DNA of 64,000 nt from Pontibacter korlensis (GTDB lineage Bacteria > Bacteroidota > Bacteroidia > Cytophagales > Hymenobacteraceae): NCBI RefSeq assembly GCF_000973725.1, contig NZ_CP009621.1:62001-126000 (forward strand), in the 5' to 3' direction. Shown here in pieces: positions 18,494-27,389 of this stretch (positions are counted from its first letter, which is position 1; every line of letters begins with the position of its first letter). The position numbers and the translations under genes are program-made. The notes below the pieces were generated by a model. That model searched no databases and was not told the DNA's origin. It saw nothing but the letters and a program-made list of their open reading frames with translations.

Positions 18494-19282
18494 TTATACT
18501 TCAATCTCACCTTGCAGATAGGTTACCGCTTTGCCGGTAATCTTTACCCGCTCTCCCAGTAGCTCACACACCAGCTCCCCCTGCCGCTTCGATAGCTGCC
18601 TGGCCTGCATCATTTTTTTACCTAGCCTTTCGCTCCAGTAAGGGATAAGCGTAGTATGTGCCGAGCCGGTTACTGGGTCTTCGCTGATGCCTACCTGCGG
18701 ACAGAAGAACCTGGACACAAAGTCTACCTGATCTCCGGGCGCAGAAACGATAACACCTCTTGCCGAAACGGTATTGATCAGGGCTATATCAGGATTGAAG
18801 TTCTCCACATCTGCCTGGGAAGAATAGATGAGCAGGTAGTCGGTTTTCCCTTTGTACGTTTCCTGCGGAGCCTTGCCAAGAGCAGTAACGAAGGCTTCTG
18901 GCGTTTCGGCTGGCTTCAGCGTATCTACCGGGAAGTCGAGGGTTAAGGCGTCGTTATTTTTTACAACCGTTAGCAAACCGCTGCGGCGCGAATGGAACTT
19001 GATAGCCTGCGAAGCATAGCCTGTATGCTGAAACAGGACATGGGCAGCAGCTAAGGTGGCGTGTCCACACAGGTCAACCTCTACTGTAGGCGTAAACCAG
19101 GTGATCTCGTAATCCTGCCCTTTTGGCACCACAAATGCAGTTTCAGCAAGGTTGTTTTCGGCAGCTATCTGCTGCATGGTTTCATTCTCCAGCCAGGCAT
19201 CCAGCACACACACGGCGGCAGGGTTTCCGCCAAATACTCTGTCTGTAAAGGCATCTACCTGGTACAGTTTTATCTTTTTCAA
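18494..19282 (-). CDS. PhzF family isomerase/epimerase-like protein
   Basis: 262 aa. The N-terminus YQVDAFTDRVFGGNPAAVCVLD and the NNLAETAFVV segment with the conserved Glu are signatures of the PhzF/diaminopimelate epimerase fold, as are DLCGHATLAAAHVL and EDPVTGSAHTTLIPYW. Genomic copies of this family outside phenazine clusters have no firmly known substrate. Single gene. Confidence 0.92.
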   Translation of the reverse strand: MKKIKLYQVDAFTDRVFGGNPAAVCVLDAWLENETMQQIAAENNLAETAFVVPKGQDYEITWFTPTVEVDLCGHATLAAAHVLFQHTGYASQAIKFHSRRSGLLTVVKNNDALTLDFPVDTLKPAETPEAFVTALGKAPQETYKGKTDYLLIYSSQADVENFNPDIALINTVSARGVIVSAPGDQVDFVSRFFCPQVGISEDPVTGSAHTTLIPYWSERLGKKMMQARQLSKRQGELVCELLGERVKITGKAVTYLQGEIEV

Positions 19283-19466
19283 GTTGCTAGTAGTTTAGGA
19301 AAGTATGAACATACAACCTTTACAGGCTGTACCACTAAGGTAGTTAAATCTGCTCTACTTCACCTTCCTTTTGTTTCCCCTCCAGAATACTACGTGACGG
19401 TGCACAGTAAACTTAGCCAACGGCTTAACATTGCCCCACTCCCACAGTAAAACAAAGTATAAAAGT

Positions 19467-20747
19467 ATGGCTATGGAGATACCAGCAGGTTTTGAAAGGA
19501 TGATGGACTTTGGTTTGGTGGAAGCCTTGCTAGGCCGCCGCTCCCGCCGCTTTTTTATGGGTGCCGAGATTCCTGATGGCGTCTTTGCCTACAAATCCAG
19601 ACATGAGCCGGTACCGCTTTCGGAACTGGAGAAGCTGCTGCTGGTAGGTGCCTGCGCCGGCAACACAAGTTGGCACCACATGATCTACAGAGCTCAGCTT
19701 TACGCACCACACCTCTCCAATTATGCAGGAGCTGCCGCTGGACGTACTTTTCCGTCTGCTGCGGGCTTTCATACCAGCAAGACCTTTTTCACCGATGACG
19801 ATGGTGTATACGTGCTGGATAACCGCGATGCCCCAGCCGCTGCCCAACGAGATGCAGATGGCAGATTAGACCTGAACGCTGTACTTGATGCTCTCAGGCA
19901 GCAGGTCCGAAAACTGCAGGATGGTCGAATAGGTGTTCCTTGTGAGGTGCCGTATGTCGAGGCGCACAATACATGGGTCGTAAACAAGCCGGGCACGCTG
20001 CTGATTATACCTGTCGGAGATTTGTCACAACACGTGCTGCTGGCCATCTGCTATATGTTACAGAACGGCATGGTGGTAACCGATGACATCAATAAGCGCC
20101 CTATACCTGGCATCGAGAAATTTAGCCACCTGGCTGACATGTACAGCGTATGGCCCATCACTTTTCTGGAGCAGTGGTCTTTAGCGGAGCTAACCGTTGA
20201 GCTGAGCACCAGTTGCTATGCGGGTGCACTCATGCTGCAGGCGATGGGTTTAGGTGGGTGGATGTTCGACGGCATTGATCCATTTAGTATGCTGGGGGCA
20301 AGTGGCAATGCGGCAGTTCCAGGGCTCGGCTTCCGGTTTGACACCAGCGAGCGTTGGCCATACCCTAACCCAACTGGCCTGTCAGGCGTGATGGAAGGCT
20401 ATTGCCCCCCACACTACCCCGATATGCGTTCCGCTGTGGAAGCAATCTGTGAGCGAAAGTTTGGTAAGGGAGGCCCTTTCAACTCCGGCACTCCCGGTCC
20501 CTGGAAAGAGTCTGCCAGAGTACGAGGTGCTGCAGAGGTACACTCAGAAGATTTCAAGGCATGTGTTGCATTACAGGCACAGTATATTTACGATACCTTC
20601 GGCAAGTTTCCGGGTACGGTTCCTTCTATGTTGGTGGTTACTTACCTGCAGGCGCACCACCTCGACCTGGCGTTCTATGACAAGTTCTATAACCCGGGCT
20701 CATACCTTAGAACGCACGCCGAGCACATGAAGAACTGGCACAGTTAG
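19467..20747 (+). CDS. Nitroreductase-fold-like protein, function unknown
   Basis: 426 aa from the ATG at 19467; an earlier in-frame TTG at 19431 is less likely. The start GLVEALLGRRSRRFFMG and the LSELEKLLLVGACAGNTSWH stretch resemble FMN nitroreductase-type proteins, in which Arg-Ser-x-Arg contacts FMN, and ELSTSCYAGALMLQAMGLGGWMF matches the helical core of that fold. The length is nearly double that of simple nitroreductases. No signal peptide. I could not name a family; confidence is good that it is a real gene and moderate for the fold. Confidence 0.7.
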   Translation: MAMEIPAGFERMMDFGLVEALLGRRSRRFFMGAEIPDGVFAYKSRHEPVPLSELEKLLLVGACAGNTSWHHMIYRAQLYAPHLSNYAGAAAGRTFPSAAGFHTSKTFFTDDDGVYVLDNRDAPAAAQRDADGRLDLNAVLDALRQQVRKLQDGRIGVPCEVPYVEAHNTWVVNKPGTLLIIPVGDLSQHVLLAICYMLQNGMVVTDDINKRPIPGIEKFSHLADMYSVWPITFLEQWSLAELTVELSTSCYAGALMLQAMGLGGWMFDGIDPFSMLGASGNAAVPGLGFRFDTSERWPYPNPTGLSGVMEGYCPPHYPDMRSAVEAICERKFGKGGPFNSGTPGPWKESARVRGAAEVHSEDFKACVALQAQYIYDTFGKFPGTVPSMLVVTYLQAHHLDLAFYDKFYNPGSYLRTHAEHMKNWHS

Positions 20748-20835
20748 CAGCTTAAAAAATTGATTAAACTTTCGATAATGGAGGTAAATTCATGCTGCTT
20801 TCAAAGCCAATAGTTTCTTTCTTTGGCCTTCCTTA

Positions 20836-21618
20836 CTACAGCTTTTTCAGAAAAGGTACACGTTTGCTCACTTGTTTCAGCCATTCCTGCGCTATGAGTT
20901 CATGCCCTGCCACCGTTGGGTGAATGCCGTCCCATATCCAATAATCTGCCGGTGCACGAAGGGCAGCTTTATCAAACACAGTCTGTAGCGGAACAAACAC
21001 GGCATTATACTCTTTTGCCAAGCGCTCTACCACTTCCTGTTTTCCCCTGACTTCACTTTGCCACTCGCTCCAATGCTCTTTTACCCTGCCTACAGGCGCC
21101 ACAAAAGGCTCACACAGTACTAATAAGCTGTCTGGCAACTGTTCCTTTGTCTGAGATAACAGGGTGCTGTAGCCTTTCTTGTATTTTGCCGTGGCTTCCG
21201 CATCTTTTTGCCTGAGGGCAAGGTCAGTATCGTTAACCCCAACCAGTATACTTAACACATCAGGCTTTAGGGCCAGTGTATCCTGCTGCCAGCGCGCCAG
21301 CAAGTCAGGAACCGTATTCCCGCTAATGCCTCGGTTGTGGAAAGTCAGCCCCTTTTCAGCAAACCTGGCACCAACTCTACTGGCAATACTGAAGGCATAG
21401 CCATGTCCCATTATGTGGTTGGGATCTTTGTCTCTTCCACGATTACCATCCGTAATGGAGTCGCCTTGAAACAGAAAAACCAGGTTATCTTCTTTCACCT
21501 GGTCGGCCAATGCTTTTTCAGCGGGCACAAGAGCAAGGTGCGGCGCAGCAACGGCCGTAATGCCACCCAAGGCAGCTTTCTTTAGAAATATCCTGCGAGT
21601 TTTACTAATTGATTGCAT
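20836..21618 (-). CDS. SGNH/GDSL hydrolase, exported
   Basis: 260 aa from the ATG at 21618, chosen because the exported N-terminus MQSISKTRRIFLKKAALGG (Tat-like twin arginine and hydrophobic stretch) starts there; the frame is open to 21651. The four SGNH blocks are visible: FQGDSITDG (Ser), NRGISGNTV (Gly), LVGVNDTD (Asn) and DGIHPTVAGHE (Asp/His). Such enzymes remove acyl groups from carbohydrates or lipids. Exported; substrate unknown. Confidence 0.88.
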   Translation of the reverse strand: MQSISKTRRIFLKKAALGGITAVAAPHLALVPAEKALADQVKEDNLVFLFQGDSITDGNRGRDKDPNHIMGHGYAFSIASRVGARFAEKGLTFHNRGISGNTVPDLLARWQQDTLALKPDVLSILVGVNDTDLALRQKDAEATAKYKKGYSTLLSQTKEQLPDSLLVLCEPFVAPVGRVKEHWSEWQSEVRGKQEVVERLAKEYNAVFVPLQTVFDKAALRAPADYWIWDGIHPTVAGHELIAQEWLKQVSKRVPFLKKL

Positions 21619-21790
21619 GTACCTAAGGTAGCAATTTGAGCAGTAAAACATACATGTTTCTAAAACTGTCCAAAGGTTCTGATACCTTACTTTTGATGAC
21701 GGCTTGTTAAGGCATTTTATACCTGATAAGGTATAAATACTTCTGCGTTAGGCAACATTGATAACAGCAACAGCCTTTCGTGCTGCTTTT

Positions 21791-22411
21791 CTAAACTTCA
21801 TCTTGAATTTTGTGCTGCTCTACGAGTTCAAGCCTTTTTACTATACTGTTCTTCTTTAGTATAGTACCTGGTGATAATACCGCATTTGCGCCTATTCTTG
21901 AATTGTCACCAACTAAAGACCCGAACTTCTCTGTGCCTGTTTCAATAATGGTAGCGTTATATACCACTGATATTTTCTTTGAAGTCCTCTCGTTATAATG
22001 ATTAGCTGCGATGGAGCCAGCTTCGAAATTTATGCCCTTACCTATAATACTGTTGCCAATGTAGTTGAAATGTGCAACAGCGGTCTGTGCGCAAACTATA
22101 CTGCTTTTTATTTCACAACCAGGTCCAACTTTCACAGCATTATCCAGGTAAACGCCCTCCCTGAAATAGGCATTCGCCCCGATGTAGCAGTCCTTATTTA
22201 CAATAACCGGGCTTTTCATTACAACTCCCTTTTCAACTATAGCCGTTTTATGCACAGCTACGCCATCCTTTATTATGAAGTCTTCCCCAAGATGTGAAAT
22301 CATTTCGTTTAAGATAACCTTAAGGTGATTTGTTATCTCCCATGGCTGTAAATCCTTTAGTTGTGGAAAGGTTTGAGAGAAGCCTTGTATGAAGTCGTCT
22401 ATGTGAATCAT
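21791..22411 (-). CDS. Left-handed beta-helix (hexapeptide) transferase-like protein
   Basis: 206 aa. After an N-terminal helical part (about 1-55), imperfect hexapeptide repeats run through VHKTAIVEKGVVMKSPVIVNKDCYIGANAYFREGVYL...VGPGCEIKSSIV and again near NSRIGANAVLSPGTILKKNSIV. This is the left-handed beta-helix of acyl- and nucleotidyltransferases and resembles the C-terminal part of GlmU. No nucleotidyltransferase domain is present. Possible sugar acetyltransferase; substrate unknown. Confidence 0.8.
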   Translation of the reverse strand: MIHIDDFIQGFSQTFPQLKDLQPWEITNHLKVILNEMISHLGEDFIIKDGVAVHKTAIVEKGVVMKSPVIVNKDCYIGANAYFREGVYLDNAVKVGPGCEIKSSIVCAQTAVAHFNYIGNSIIGKGINFEAGSIAANHYNERTSKKISVVYNATIIETGTEKFGSLVGDNSRIGANAVLSPGTILKKNSIVKRLELVEQHKIQDEV

Positions 22412-22548
22412 GTGATCTCAATAACTGATTTAGGATGGAAGTTGAGTGCAGATAAAAGTTGCAAATTGGCTATAACGGTGCTCGTGCAGCCGGAGCCTAT
22501 AGCGTAGCAAGGGTTAAGGCTGCACTGGGTTACCTATTCGTTGTTTTT

Positions 22549-22872
22549 TTAGTCTACGAAGGTTTCTTTTATCACACTTTTGCAGGCAGCTACTTCTGAA
22601 GTGTTCAGGTTTCCTAACACTTTAACGATGCGGACTTTATCAATGGTCCTTATCTGGTCTATCACTACCCACCCCACTTGATTATTGTGTTTCACCTTCA
22701 CACGAGTAGGATAGCTACGACTCTTGGTGGTCATCGGCGCGATTACGACTGTTCTTAGGTTATGATTAATCTCATCAGGTGATATCACTACACATGGCCT
22801 TGTTTTCTGTATTTCACTTCCTACAGTAGGGTCCAGGTTCACCAAGACTATCTCATATTGGCTTATTTCCAT
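22549..22872 (-). CDS. mazF: MazF/PemK-type mRNA interferase toxin
   Basis: 107 aa, standard length. The N-terminal IVLVNLDPTVGSEIQKTRPCVVISPDEINHN and VVIAPMTTKSRSYPTRV are the family core, with the Arg and Thr used in ribosome-independent RNA cleavage. It overlaps the antitoxin gene by 10 nt, so the pair is translationally coupled with the antitoxin first, the usual order. Confidence 0.93.
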   Translation of the reverse strand: MEISQYEIVLVNLDPTVGSEIQKTRPCVVISPDEINHNLRTVVIAPMTTKSRSYPTRVKVKHNNQVGWVVIDQIRTIDKVRIVKVLGNLNTSEVAACKSVIKETFVD

Positions 22873-23108
22873 TCGTCAAAGCTTTCATCGCCAAACACAT
22901 CATCCAGCAAAAGCTGGTCATCACCGTTCTCATGCATTTTCCTGAATGCCTTGTCCCAGCCCTTTCTTGGATGCTCAACAGGTTTCAAAATAATCTGCCC
23001 CTTTTCCAGTATTAGCTCTACTTTATCCTTGATGTTATACCTATCCAGAATGGACTTAGACAACCGTAGTCCCTTGGAGTTGCCTATTTGAATGATTGAT
23101 ACTTCCAT
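22863..23108 (-). CDS. mazE: MazE/AbrB-type antitoxin
   Basis: 81 aa. The N-terminal SpoVT/AbrB-like DNA-binding fold is seen as IIQIGNSKGLRLSKSILDRYNIKDKVEL. The acidic C-terminus (LLLDDVFGDESFDEW) is the part that blocks the toxin in this family. It should neutralise the MazF protein and repress the shared promoter at 23121-23161. Confidence 0.9.
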   Translation of the reverse strand: MEVSIIQIGNSKGLRLSKSILDRYNIKDKVELILEKGQIILKPVEHPRKGWDKAFRKMHENGDDQLLLDDVFGDESFDEWK

Positions 23109-23120
23109 AGTACTCTTATT

Positions 23121-23161
23121 TTATGTAATTACAAAGTTATTACATAAACGCGCAATTACAA
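23121..23161 (-). promoter_or_regulatory. mazEF promoter with embedded palindromic operator
   Basis: On the minus strand TTG (23161-23159) and TAACTTTG (23139-23132) are separated by 19 nt, matching the Bacteroidota TTG/TAnnTTTG promoter. A perfect 9-bp inverted repeat (TTATGTAAT at 23121-23129, ATTACATAA at 23139-23147) brackets the TAACTTTG box. Repressor binding there would block the -7 element; MazE autoregulation is the obvious candidate. Confidence 0.65.
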
Positions 23162-23326
23162 GACAAAGTTCTATGGATTAATATGATAGGTAACTATAGT
23201 GTATAAGAAGATATTTCGTTTAGCCAACTAACGGTAGTTGTATAAACGAAACTGGATTACCGAATATACATTATTCCACTCTACTAATATTGGACCTCCA
23301 AGAAAACTTAAGCCCCTGAAAGTATA

Positions 23327-23353
23327 AAAGCCACCCCGCAATGGAGTGGCTTT
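23327..23353 (-). terminator. Terminator downstream of dps
   Basis: An 8-bp outer stem (23327-23334 with 23346-23353) plus an inner CC/GG step lies 32 nt past the dps stop and is followed on the minus strand by a T-rich run. Confidence 0.7.
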
Positions 23354-23384
23354 CTGATTTTCTGGATAAGGAAGAACTAAATTT

Positions 23385-23861
23385 CTAAGCTTTCAAGTAG
23401 GCAGAGTACATCCAGACTGTTTTTTCCTGCTCCCGGATATAATCGCTCATTAAGGCATTTGTACCCTCATCCTCGGCATCTTCGGACAGAGCCAGCAGTT
23501 CACGCTCATTTTCGATAAGTATTCTGAAGCCATTCAGCACTTCTTGCACCGCCTGGTTGCCTTCCGAAACGTTAGCAACTTCTTTAATAGTAGAGCGTTC
23601 CAAATACGTGCTGAAAGAATGGTAAGGCGTATGTCCCAGAGTTAGGATTCGCTCCGCAATCTCATCAATTTTCTGAATAGCATCTGTGTAGAGTTCTTCG
23701 AACTTGGCATGAAGCTCAAAGAACTTATTGCCTGAGATGTTCCAGTGAAAGCCTCTTGCATTAATGTAGAATATCTGATAATTAGCCAGCAGCGTATTCA
23801 GTTTGTCTGCCAATTGTTTCGCTTTATCAGCGTCTATTCCAATCAGGTTGGTATTTGCCAT
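23385..23861 (-). CDS. dps: Dps-type ferritin-like DNA-protection protein
   Basis: 158 aa four-helix protein. The ferroxidase residues of the Dps family are seen in INARGFHWNISG (His, Trp) and the following KFEELYTDAIQKIDEIAERI (Asp/Glu), and LTLGHTP is also typical. It stores iron and consumes hydrogen peroxide in the cytosol, protecting DNA. Single gene ending at a hairpin terminator. Confidence 0.95.
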   Translation of the reverse strand: MANTNLIGIDADKAKQLADKLNTLLANYQIFYINARGFHWNISGNKFFELHAKFEELYTDAIQKIDEIAERILTLGHTPYHSFSTYLERSTIKEVANVSEGNQAVQEVLNGFRILIENERELLALSEDAEDEGTNALMSDYIREQEKTVWMYSAYLKA

Positions 23862-24015
23862 AGTTTTCTGTAGTCTTTTTAGCTGTTAAACAATGTATAC
23901 TTTAGTAAAACTAGCTGGTTACAGCCAGGCGGCAAATGATCCATATCATCATCCCGTGCCGCCTACCTACTTACGGGAACAAACGCTTTTGTATACAAAA
24001 ACAGATAAACCGCTC

Positions 24016-25323
24016 CTATTCCTGCAGCATGGAGGCTGTGTTTGGCGTTGAGAGTAGCTCTCCGAACACTTCCCAGCGCTTCTCCGGGTTGTCTGCCGTG
24101 CCGCCACGCGACTCCACATACTGTCGCACCAGTTCCTGCCCCAGGTTATAGTTGATCACGTAGCTGCGGTAGCGGTCCATGAAGCGGGTGCGCTGCAGGG
24201 CTTTACCTTTCTCGTAGAAGTTATATTTTACCAGCCAATCAGCCGCCTCCTCACGTGATATCTCACCGTTCAGGTAAAGACGCGCAGCCTCGTTTCCGGC
24301 AAAATTGAGCTTGTTTATCTTGCTCAGGATACTGTAGTAGCGCTCTGCCTCCGACTGGTTGAGGCCAGCCAGCGGAAATAGCACCTGTTTTTCAAATGTC
24401 AGACGCTCCTGAGCCGGAAAAGCTACTTCTACACCGTAGTTGGCACTGCCCTCTGCAATAAGCGACTGCGGGCTGAACAGCGGGTAAATAGAATATTCCT
24501 TCCAGCCTTTTTCATTGACCAGGTGCTGCTCCAACAGCACATTAAACACATGGTGGCCCGGGTAGCCTTCGTGCCCGGCCAGGTCGATGGCGCGCTCTAT
24601 GTAGATCGGGAAATCAGTATTGATCTGGATCAGGCTATAACCGTTGCCCTGGAAGTAGTTGTAGCCCGACCATGGCTTATCCGTTACAAACTCAACCTTA
24701 AAATTCTCGTTGGCAGGCAGGTCGTAATGCGCTTTGGTTCTCTTTCTGGCCTCTGTAATGGCTGCCTGGAAAACTGTATCCAGCTTATCCTTTCGTATCT
24801 CGAACTTCGCCTGATACGCAGCCCAGCGATCGGCTATACTTCCGGTGCCCGGCAAGTCGGCATCGATGGCTGCTAAAAGCGAATCGAAATAGGCTTGTTC
24901 ATAGTGTGGCGGATCGGCATCGTACAGCAGCTTCGCCTCCTGATCAAAAGGCAGCTTCTTTCCCTGCATCATCTCTACTTTGGTGATGGCAGCCAGTACC
25001 TGCTTTTGAAACATAGTCAACCTTCGCTTCTCCAGATCAGATAAGGTATCTGTAGGCTGTGCCTGCAGGTTATCCTGTATCAGGCGAAGCTCCGTCAGGA
25101 ACTCCGTGGCAGGGAGGGAGTCAGCTGGCTCTGCGGCAGGCTTCCATTCCTCAGGGCCATAGTAGGCATCTACTATGTCGCTGTCGTACTGCCCCAATCG
25201 CAGCAGCGTCTTTACATATCGCTCTGCCAGCTCATCCATCGGCAAAACCTTCTTTTCGGTTTCTTTGGTAGTGGTACAAGCCCAAACCGCAATAGCCAGC
25301 AGTAGTAAGAGCATTTTCTTCAT
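24016..25323 (-). CDS. DUF885-like zinc peptidase-type lipoprotein
   Basis: 435 aa. The lipobox is in AVWACTTT (Cys16). The helical N-terminal half (AERYVKTLLRLGQYDSDIVDAYYGP) leads to GHEGYPGHHVFNVLLEQ, the HExxPGHH zinc motif of the DUF885 family, with the third ligand plausibly in SLIAEGSANYG. Probably a peptidase attached to a membrane facing the periplasm; substrate unknown. Single gene. Confidence 0.8.
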   Translation of the reverse strand: MKKMLLLLLAIAVWACTTTKETEKKVLPMDELAERYVKTLLRLGQYDSDIVDAYYGPEEWKPAAEPADSLPATEFLTELRLIQDNLQAQPTDTLSDLEKRRLTMFQKQVLAAITKVEMMQGKKLPFDQEAKLLYDADPPHYEQAYFDSLLAAIDADLPGTGSIADRWAAYQAKFEIRKDKLDTVFQAAITEARKRTKAHYDLPANENFKVEFVTDKPWSGYNYFQGNGYSLIQINTDFPIYIERAIDLAGHEGYPGHHVFNVLLEQHLVNEKGWKEYSIYPLFSPQSLIAEGSANYGVEVAFPAQERLTFEKQVLFPLAGLNQSEAERYYSILSKINKLNFAGNEAARLYLNGEISREEAADWLVKYNFYEKGKALQRTRFMDRYRSYVINYNLGQELVRQYVESRGGTADNPEKRWEVFGELLSTPNTASMLQE

Positions 25324-25455
25324 AGCGGGTGAATTTGTAAGGGTATGGTTAAGAAAGCAAGATAAGGTTTTTGGGGAGAAGTGTGAGAGGTTCTTTCTTT
25401 TGAGGGGTAAGCCTTGTTACATAACCGCTATACACCGTTGCCTCAAGTTTTGAAG

Positions 25456-26757
25456 CTAGTACAGCAGGTTTTGCCAACATTCTTCGGCTTCTTCTACCAT
25501 ATCAGATTCTTTGAAATTCACATCGAAAAAGTTGAAGCCAATATCAATGGTAAGAGGTTTTTCACCTTCAAAGGAAAAGGTGTATAACTGCCCGTCAGTT
25601 GTCACTGACTGCAATTCACGCTGTTTGTTTGACTGTAAACTATCTGATGCTTCGTAGGCATAAGTAGTTACACGATAGCTTCTCCAGCATTTCATTTCAA
25701 ACCTTTTACGAGGAGCCTTGTCTGTCTTGTGGCCTGTTCGCAAATAATTCCAGAGCAAAAAACTTTCAGACGGTTCAAGCGTCAACACCTTACCAGCTTT
25801 CATGAAACCTAAGAATTCATAATCTAAAGGTGTTGCCTGACCCCATGCATTGACTTCTTCTAAATCGATTTGTTGATGAAGGAAGCGCAGGGGGATGTGA
25901 GCCCACACAAGCTCTTTAGGACCGGAGTTACCATAATCCCGGATAGTTTTATAAATCTTGCCATCTTTCACGAAAGTAACAACTATCGTCTCCATATGGT
26001 CCTCATTGTTTTCGAATTCAGTTGGAATACTGCTTACCGCGGCTCTTCTATAGTTATCCTGTAGTTCGGAATACAGTCTAGTGGGTATGGAGCCCAAGTA
26101 TATCCCCTCTTTTGTAGTGAAGTATTCTCCTATAAAAGACATTTTTCCTTCAGGAGTGACCATAGTGTTGGTTACAGGGCATCGACCATAGCAACCTAAA
26201 GTTGACAGAATGATGGCATCGAAAGTAGGGATTGTGTCTAAGTTATAGTATGCTCTTCTATAAAAATATATTCCTCCTTTACCCTTAATAGATAAGGTAT
26301 CATTTCTCAGGTAGTTGATAGCGAGGTTTTCCCATGTTGAGTCCGCAGGATTATAAATCTTGAGAGAGTCACCAGAGACAGTAAATTTTGTTTTGCTTCC
26401 TAAGTAGTGGATTTTCAAACGACCACTAGGGGTGTCACCTTCGGCTGGTGCTACTTTATAATACCCATGCTTGTTTTCGACTTCACTGTTAGCGTAAAAC
26501 GTGTAACCCTTCGGTATACAATCTTCTGTCAAATTTTCCGAAAAGAAAATTCCATTTGAGTGGCTACTGCTCACAAATCCCGCCGGCACCCAATCTCCTA
26601 TCAATTGCTCCTGCAGCCGCCTCTCCTGTTGGGTTGGCTCATCCTGTTTGGCATGGCAGGCAATTAACAGGAGCGGCAAGAAGTATATTGACACTCCTAC
26701 GCCTAAAGGCAGTAGGATTCTTGGGCTACCGAACCATTGTCCTTGTATATCTCCCAA
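25456..26757 (-). CDS. Lipoprotein with DUF6438-like domain, 5' end replaced by IS-derived DNA
   Basis: 433 aa from a TTG start lying inside a 98-bp IS605-type miniature element. The first ~23 residues are element sequence; the native part begins at IYFLPLLLIAC, whose cysteine is a lipobox. A CYGRCPVTNTMV stretch near residue 190 is the CxGxCP pattern I associate with DUF6438. Removing the element (26688-26785) joins GTGAAAAACTTCTTA (start 26801) to the gene and gives a 415-aa protein beginning (M)KNFLLYFLPLLLIAC, a perfect lipoprotein signal. From the old GTG the present frame hits a stop inside the element. Whether the TTG version is made or exported is open. Confidence 0.65.
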   Translation of the reverse strand: MGDIQGQWFGSPRILLPLGVGVSIYFLPLLLIACHAKQDEPTQQERRLQEQLIGDWVPAGFVSSSHSNGIFFSENLTEDCIPKGYTFYANSEVENKHGYYKVAPAEGDTPSGRLKIHYLGSKTKFTVSGDSLKIYNPADSTWENLAINYLRNDTLSIKGKGGIYFYRRAYYNLDTIPTFDAIILSTLGCYGRCPVTNTMVTPEGKMSFIGEYFTTKEGIYLGSIPTRLYSELQDNYRRAAVSSIPTEFENNEDHMETIVVTFVKDGKIYKTIRDYGNSGPKELVWAHIPLRFLHQQIDLEEVNAWGQATPLDYEFLGFMKAGKVLTLEPSESFLLWNYLRTGHKTDKAPRKRFEMKCWRSYRVTTYAYEASDSLQSNKQRELQSVTTDGQLYTFSFEGEKPLTIDIGFNFFDVNFKESDMVEEAEECWQNLLY

Positions 26758-26785
26758 GTGCGAGGGCTTTCTTTGGCATTTAATC
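26688..26785 (-). mobile_element. 98-bp IS200/IS605-type miniature element (LE joined to RE)
   Basis: On the minus strand the element follows TTAC and starts GATTAAATGCCAAAGAAAG, the same left end as the composite element at 36754 and very close to the full copy at 29705. After only 28 nt it passes into the right-end sequence TTGGGAGATATAC and a hairpin (CCTAC/GTAGG), ending with TCAA. No coding sequence remains. TTAC and TCAA are the cleavage sites known for IS608, so mobilisation in trans by TnpA is plausible. It lies in codon 6 of a lipoprotein gene. Confidence 0.85.
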
Positions 26786-26898
26786 GTAAGAAGTTTTTCA
26801 CAAATATGTAGAGGCTTTGTTCAAAGCAGGCCAGCTGGCGGAAAAGCAAAGGCACAAGCGAATGCCTGCGCCTGTTAAGTATAGAGCCTCAGCCTCAG

Positions 26899-27312
26899 CT
26901 ACACATCCACCGAATCATATACAATCACCTTCGACCACAGGTGCGAGTAGTTCTCCACAAACTTCAGGTGAACCGGGTGCTTCTGGTATACTTCCTCTTC
27001 CTCCAGGTTATCAAAGAACAGCAGCCACGACACAGCATAGCTTCTTTCGATCACCTCGCGGTTGGTGCTGGCAGGAACGCCAATACGAGCCAGCTTTATT
27101 TCCTTGATGCCTTTAAGCGTGTTCAAACCTTCTATCAACTTGGCTTTATCCTCCTCTGAATCCGGGTTGTTGAGCCAGAAGTATACGTGGTGCACAAAAT
27201 TGCCTTTTGGCTTTTTCTGAGCGCTGGCAAACAGCGGCATCAGGCCTAGGGCACCGGCAAAAGATAGAAAGGTACTGTTTCCGAGGAATGATCTTCTGGA
27301 TAGCTTTTTCAT
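26899..27312 (-). CDS. Exported Dabb (stress-responsive A/B barrel) domain protein
   Basis: 137 aa. The N-terminus KKLSRRSFLGNSTFLSFAGALG is a Tat-type signal (residues 1-31). The mature part NFVHHVYFWLNNPDSEEDKAKLIEGLNTL...VSWLLFFDNLEEEEVYQKHPVHLKFVENY has the Dabb ferredoxin-like pattern. Related proteins act as small dimeric barrels, sometimes as cyclases or lyases; the role here is unknown. Downstream neighbour of the Gfo/Idh gene (77 nt gap). Confidence 0.85.
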   Translation of the reverse strand: MKKLSRRSFLGNSTFLSFAGALGLMPLFASAQKKPKGNFVHHVYFWLNNPDSEEDKAKLIEGLNTLKGIKEIKLARIGVPASTNREVIERSYAVSWLLFFDNLEEEEVYQKHPVHLKFVENYSHLWSKVIVYDSVDV

Positions 27313-27389
27313 ATGAGTTAAGGTTGTTGTACGTGGTTTAGCTGCCCTTATTAAGCTTAGGCAACCTGAAGTATAATAGAAGTATGAAT

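Noticed and set aside
19431-19466. TTG start adding 12 residues to the nitroreductase-like gene
   Set aside because: The added residues look random (MPHSHSKTKYKS) and an ATG follows at 19467.
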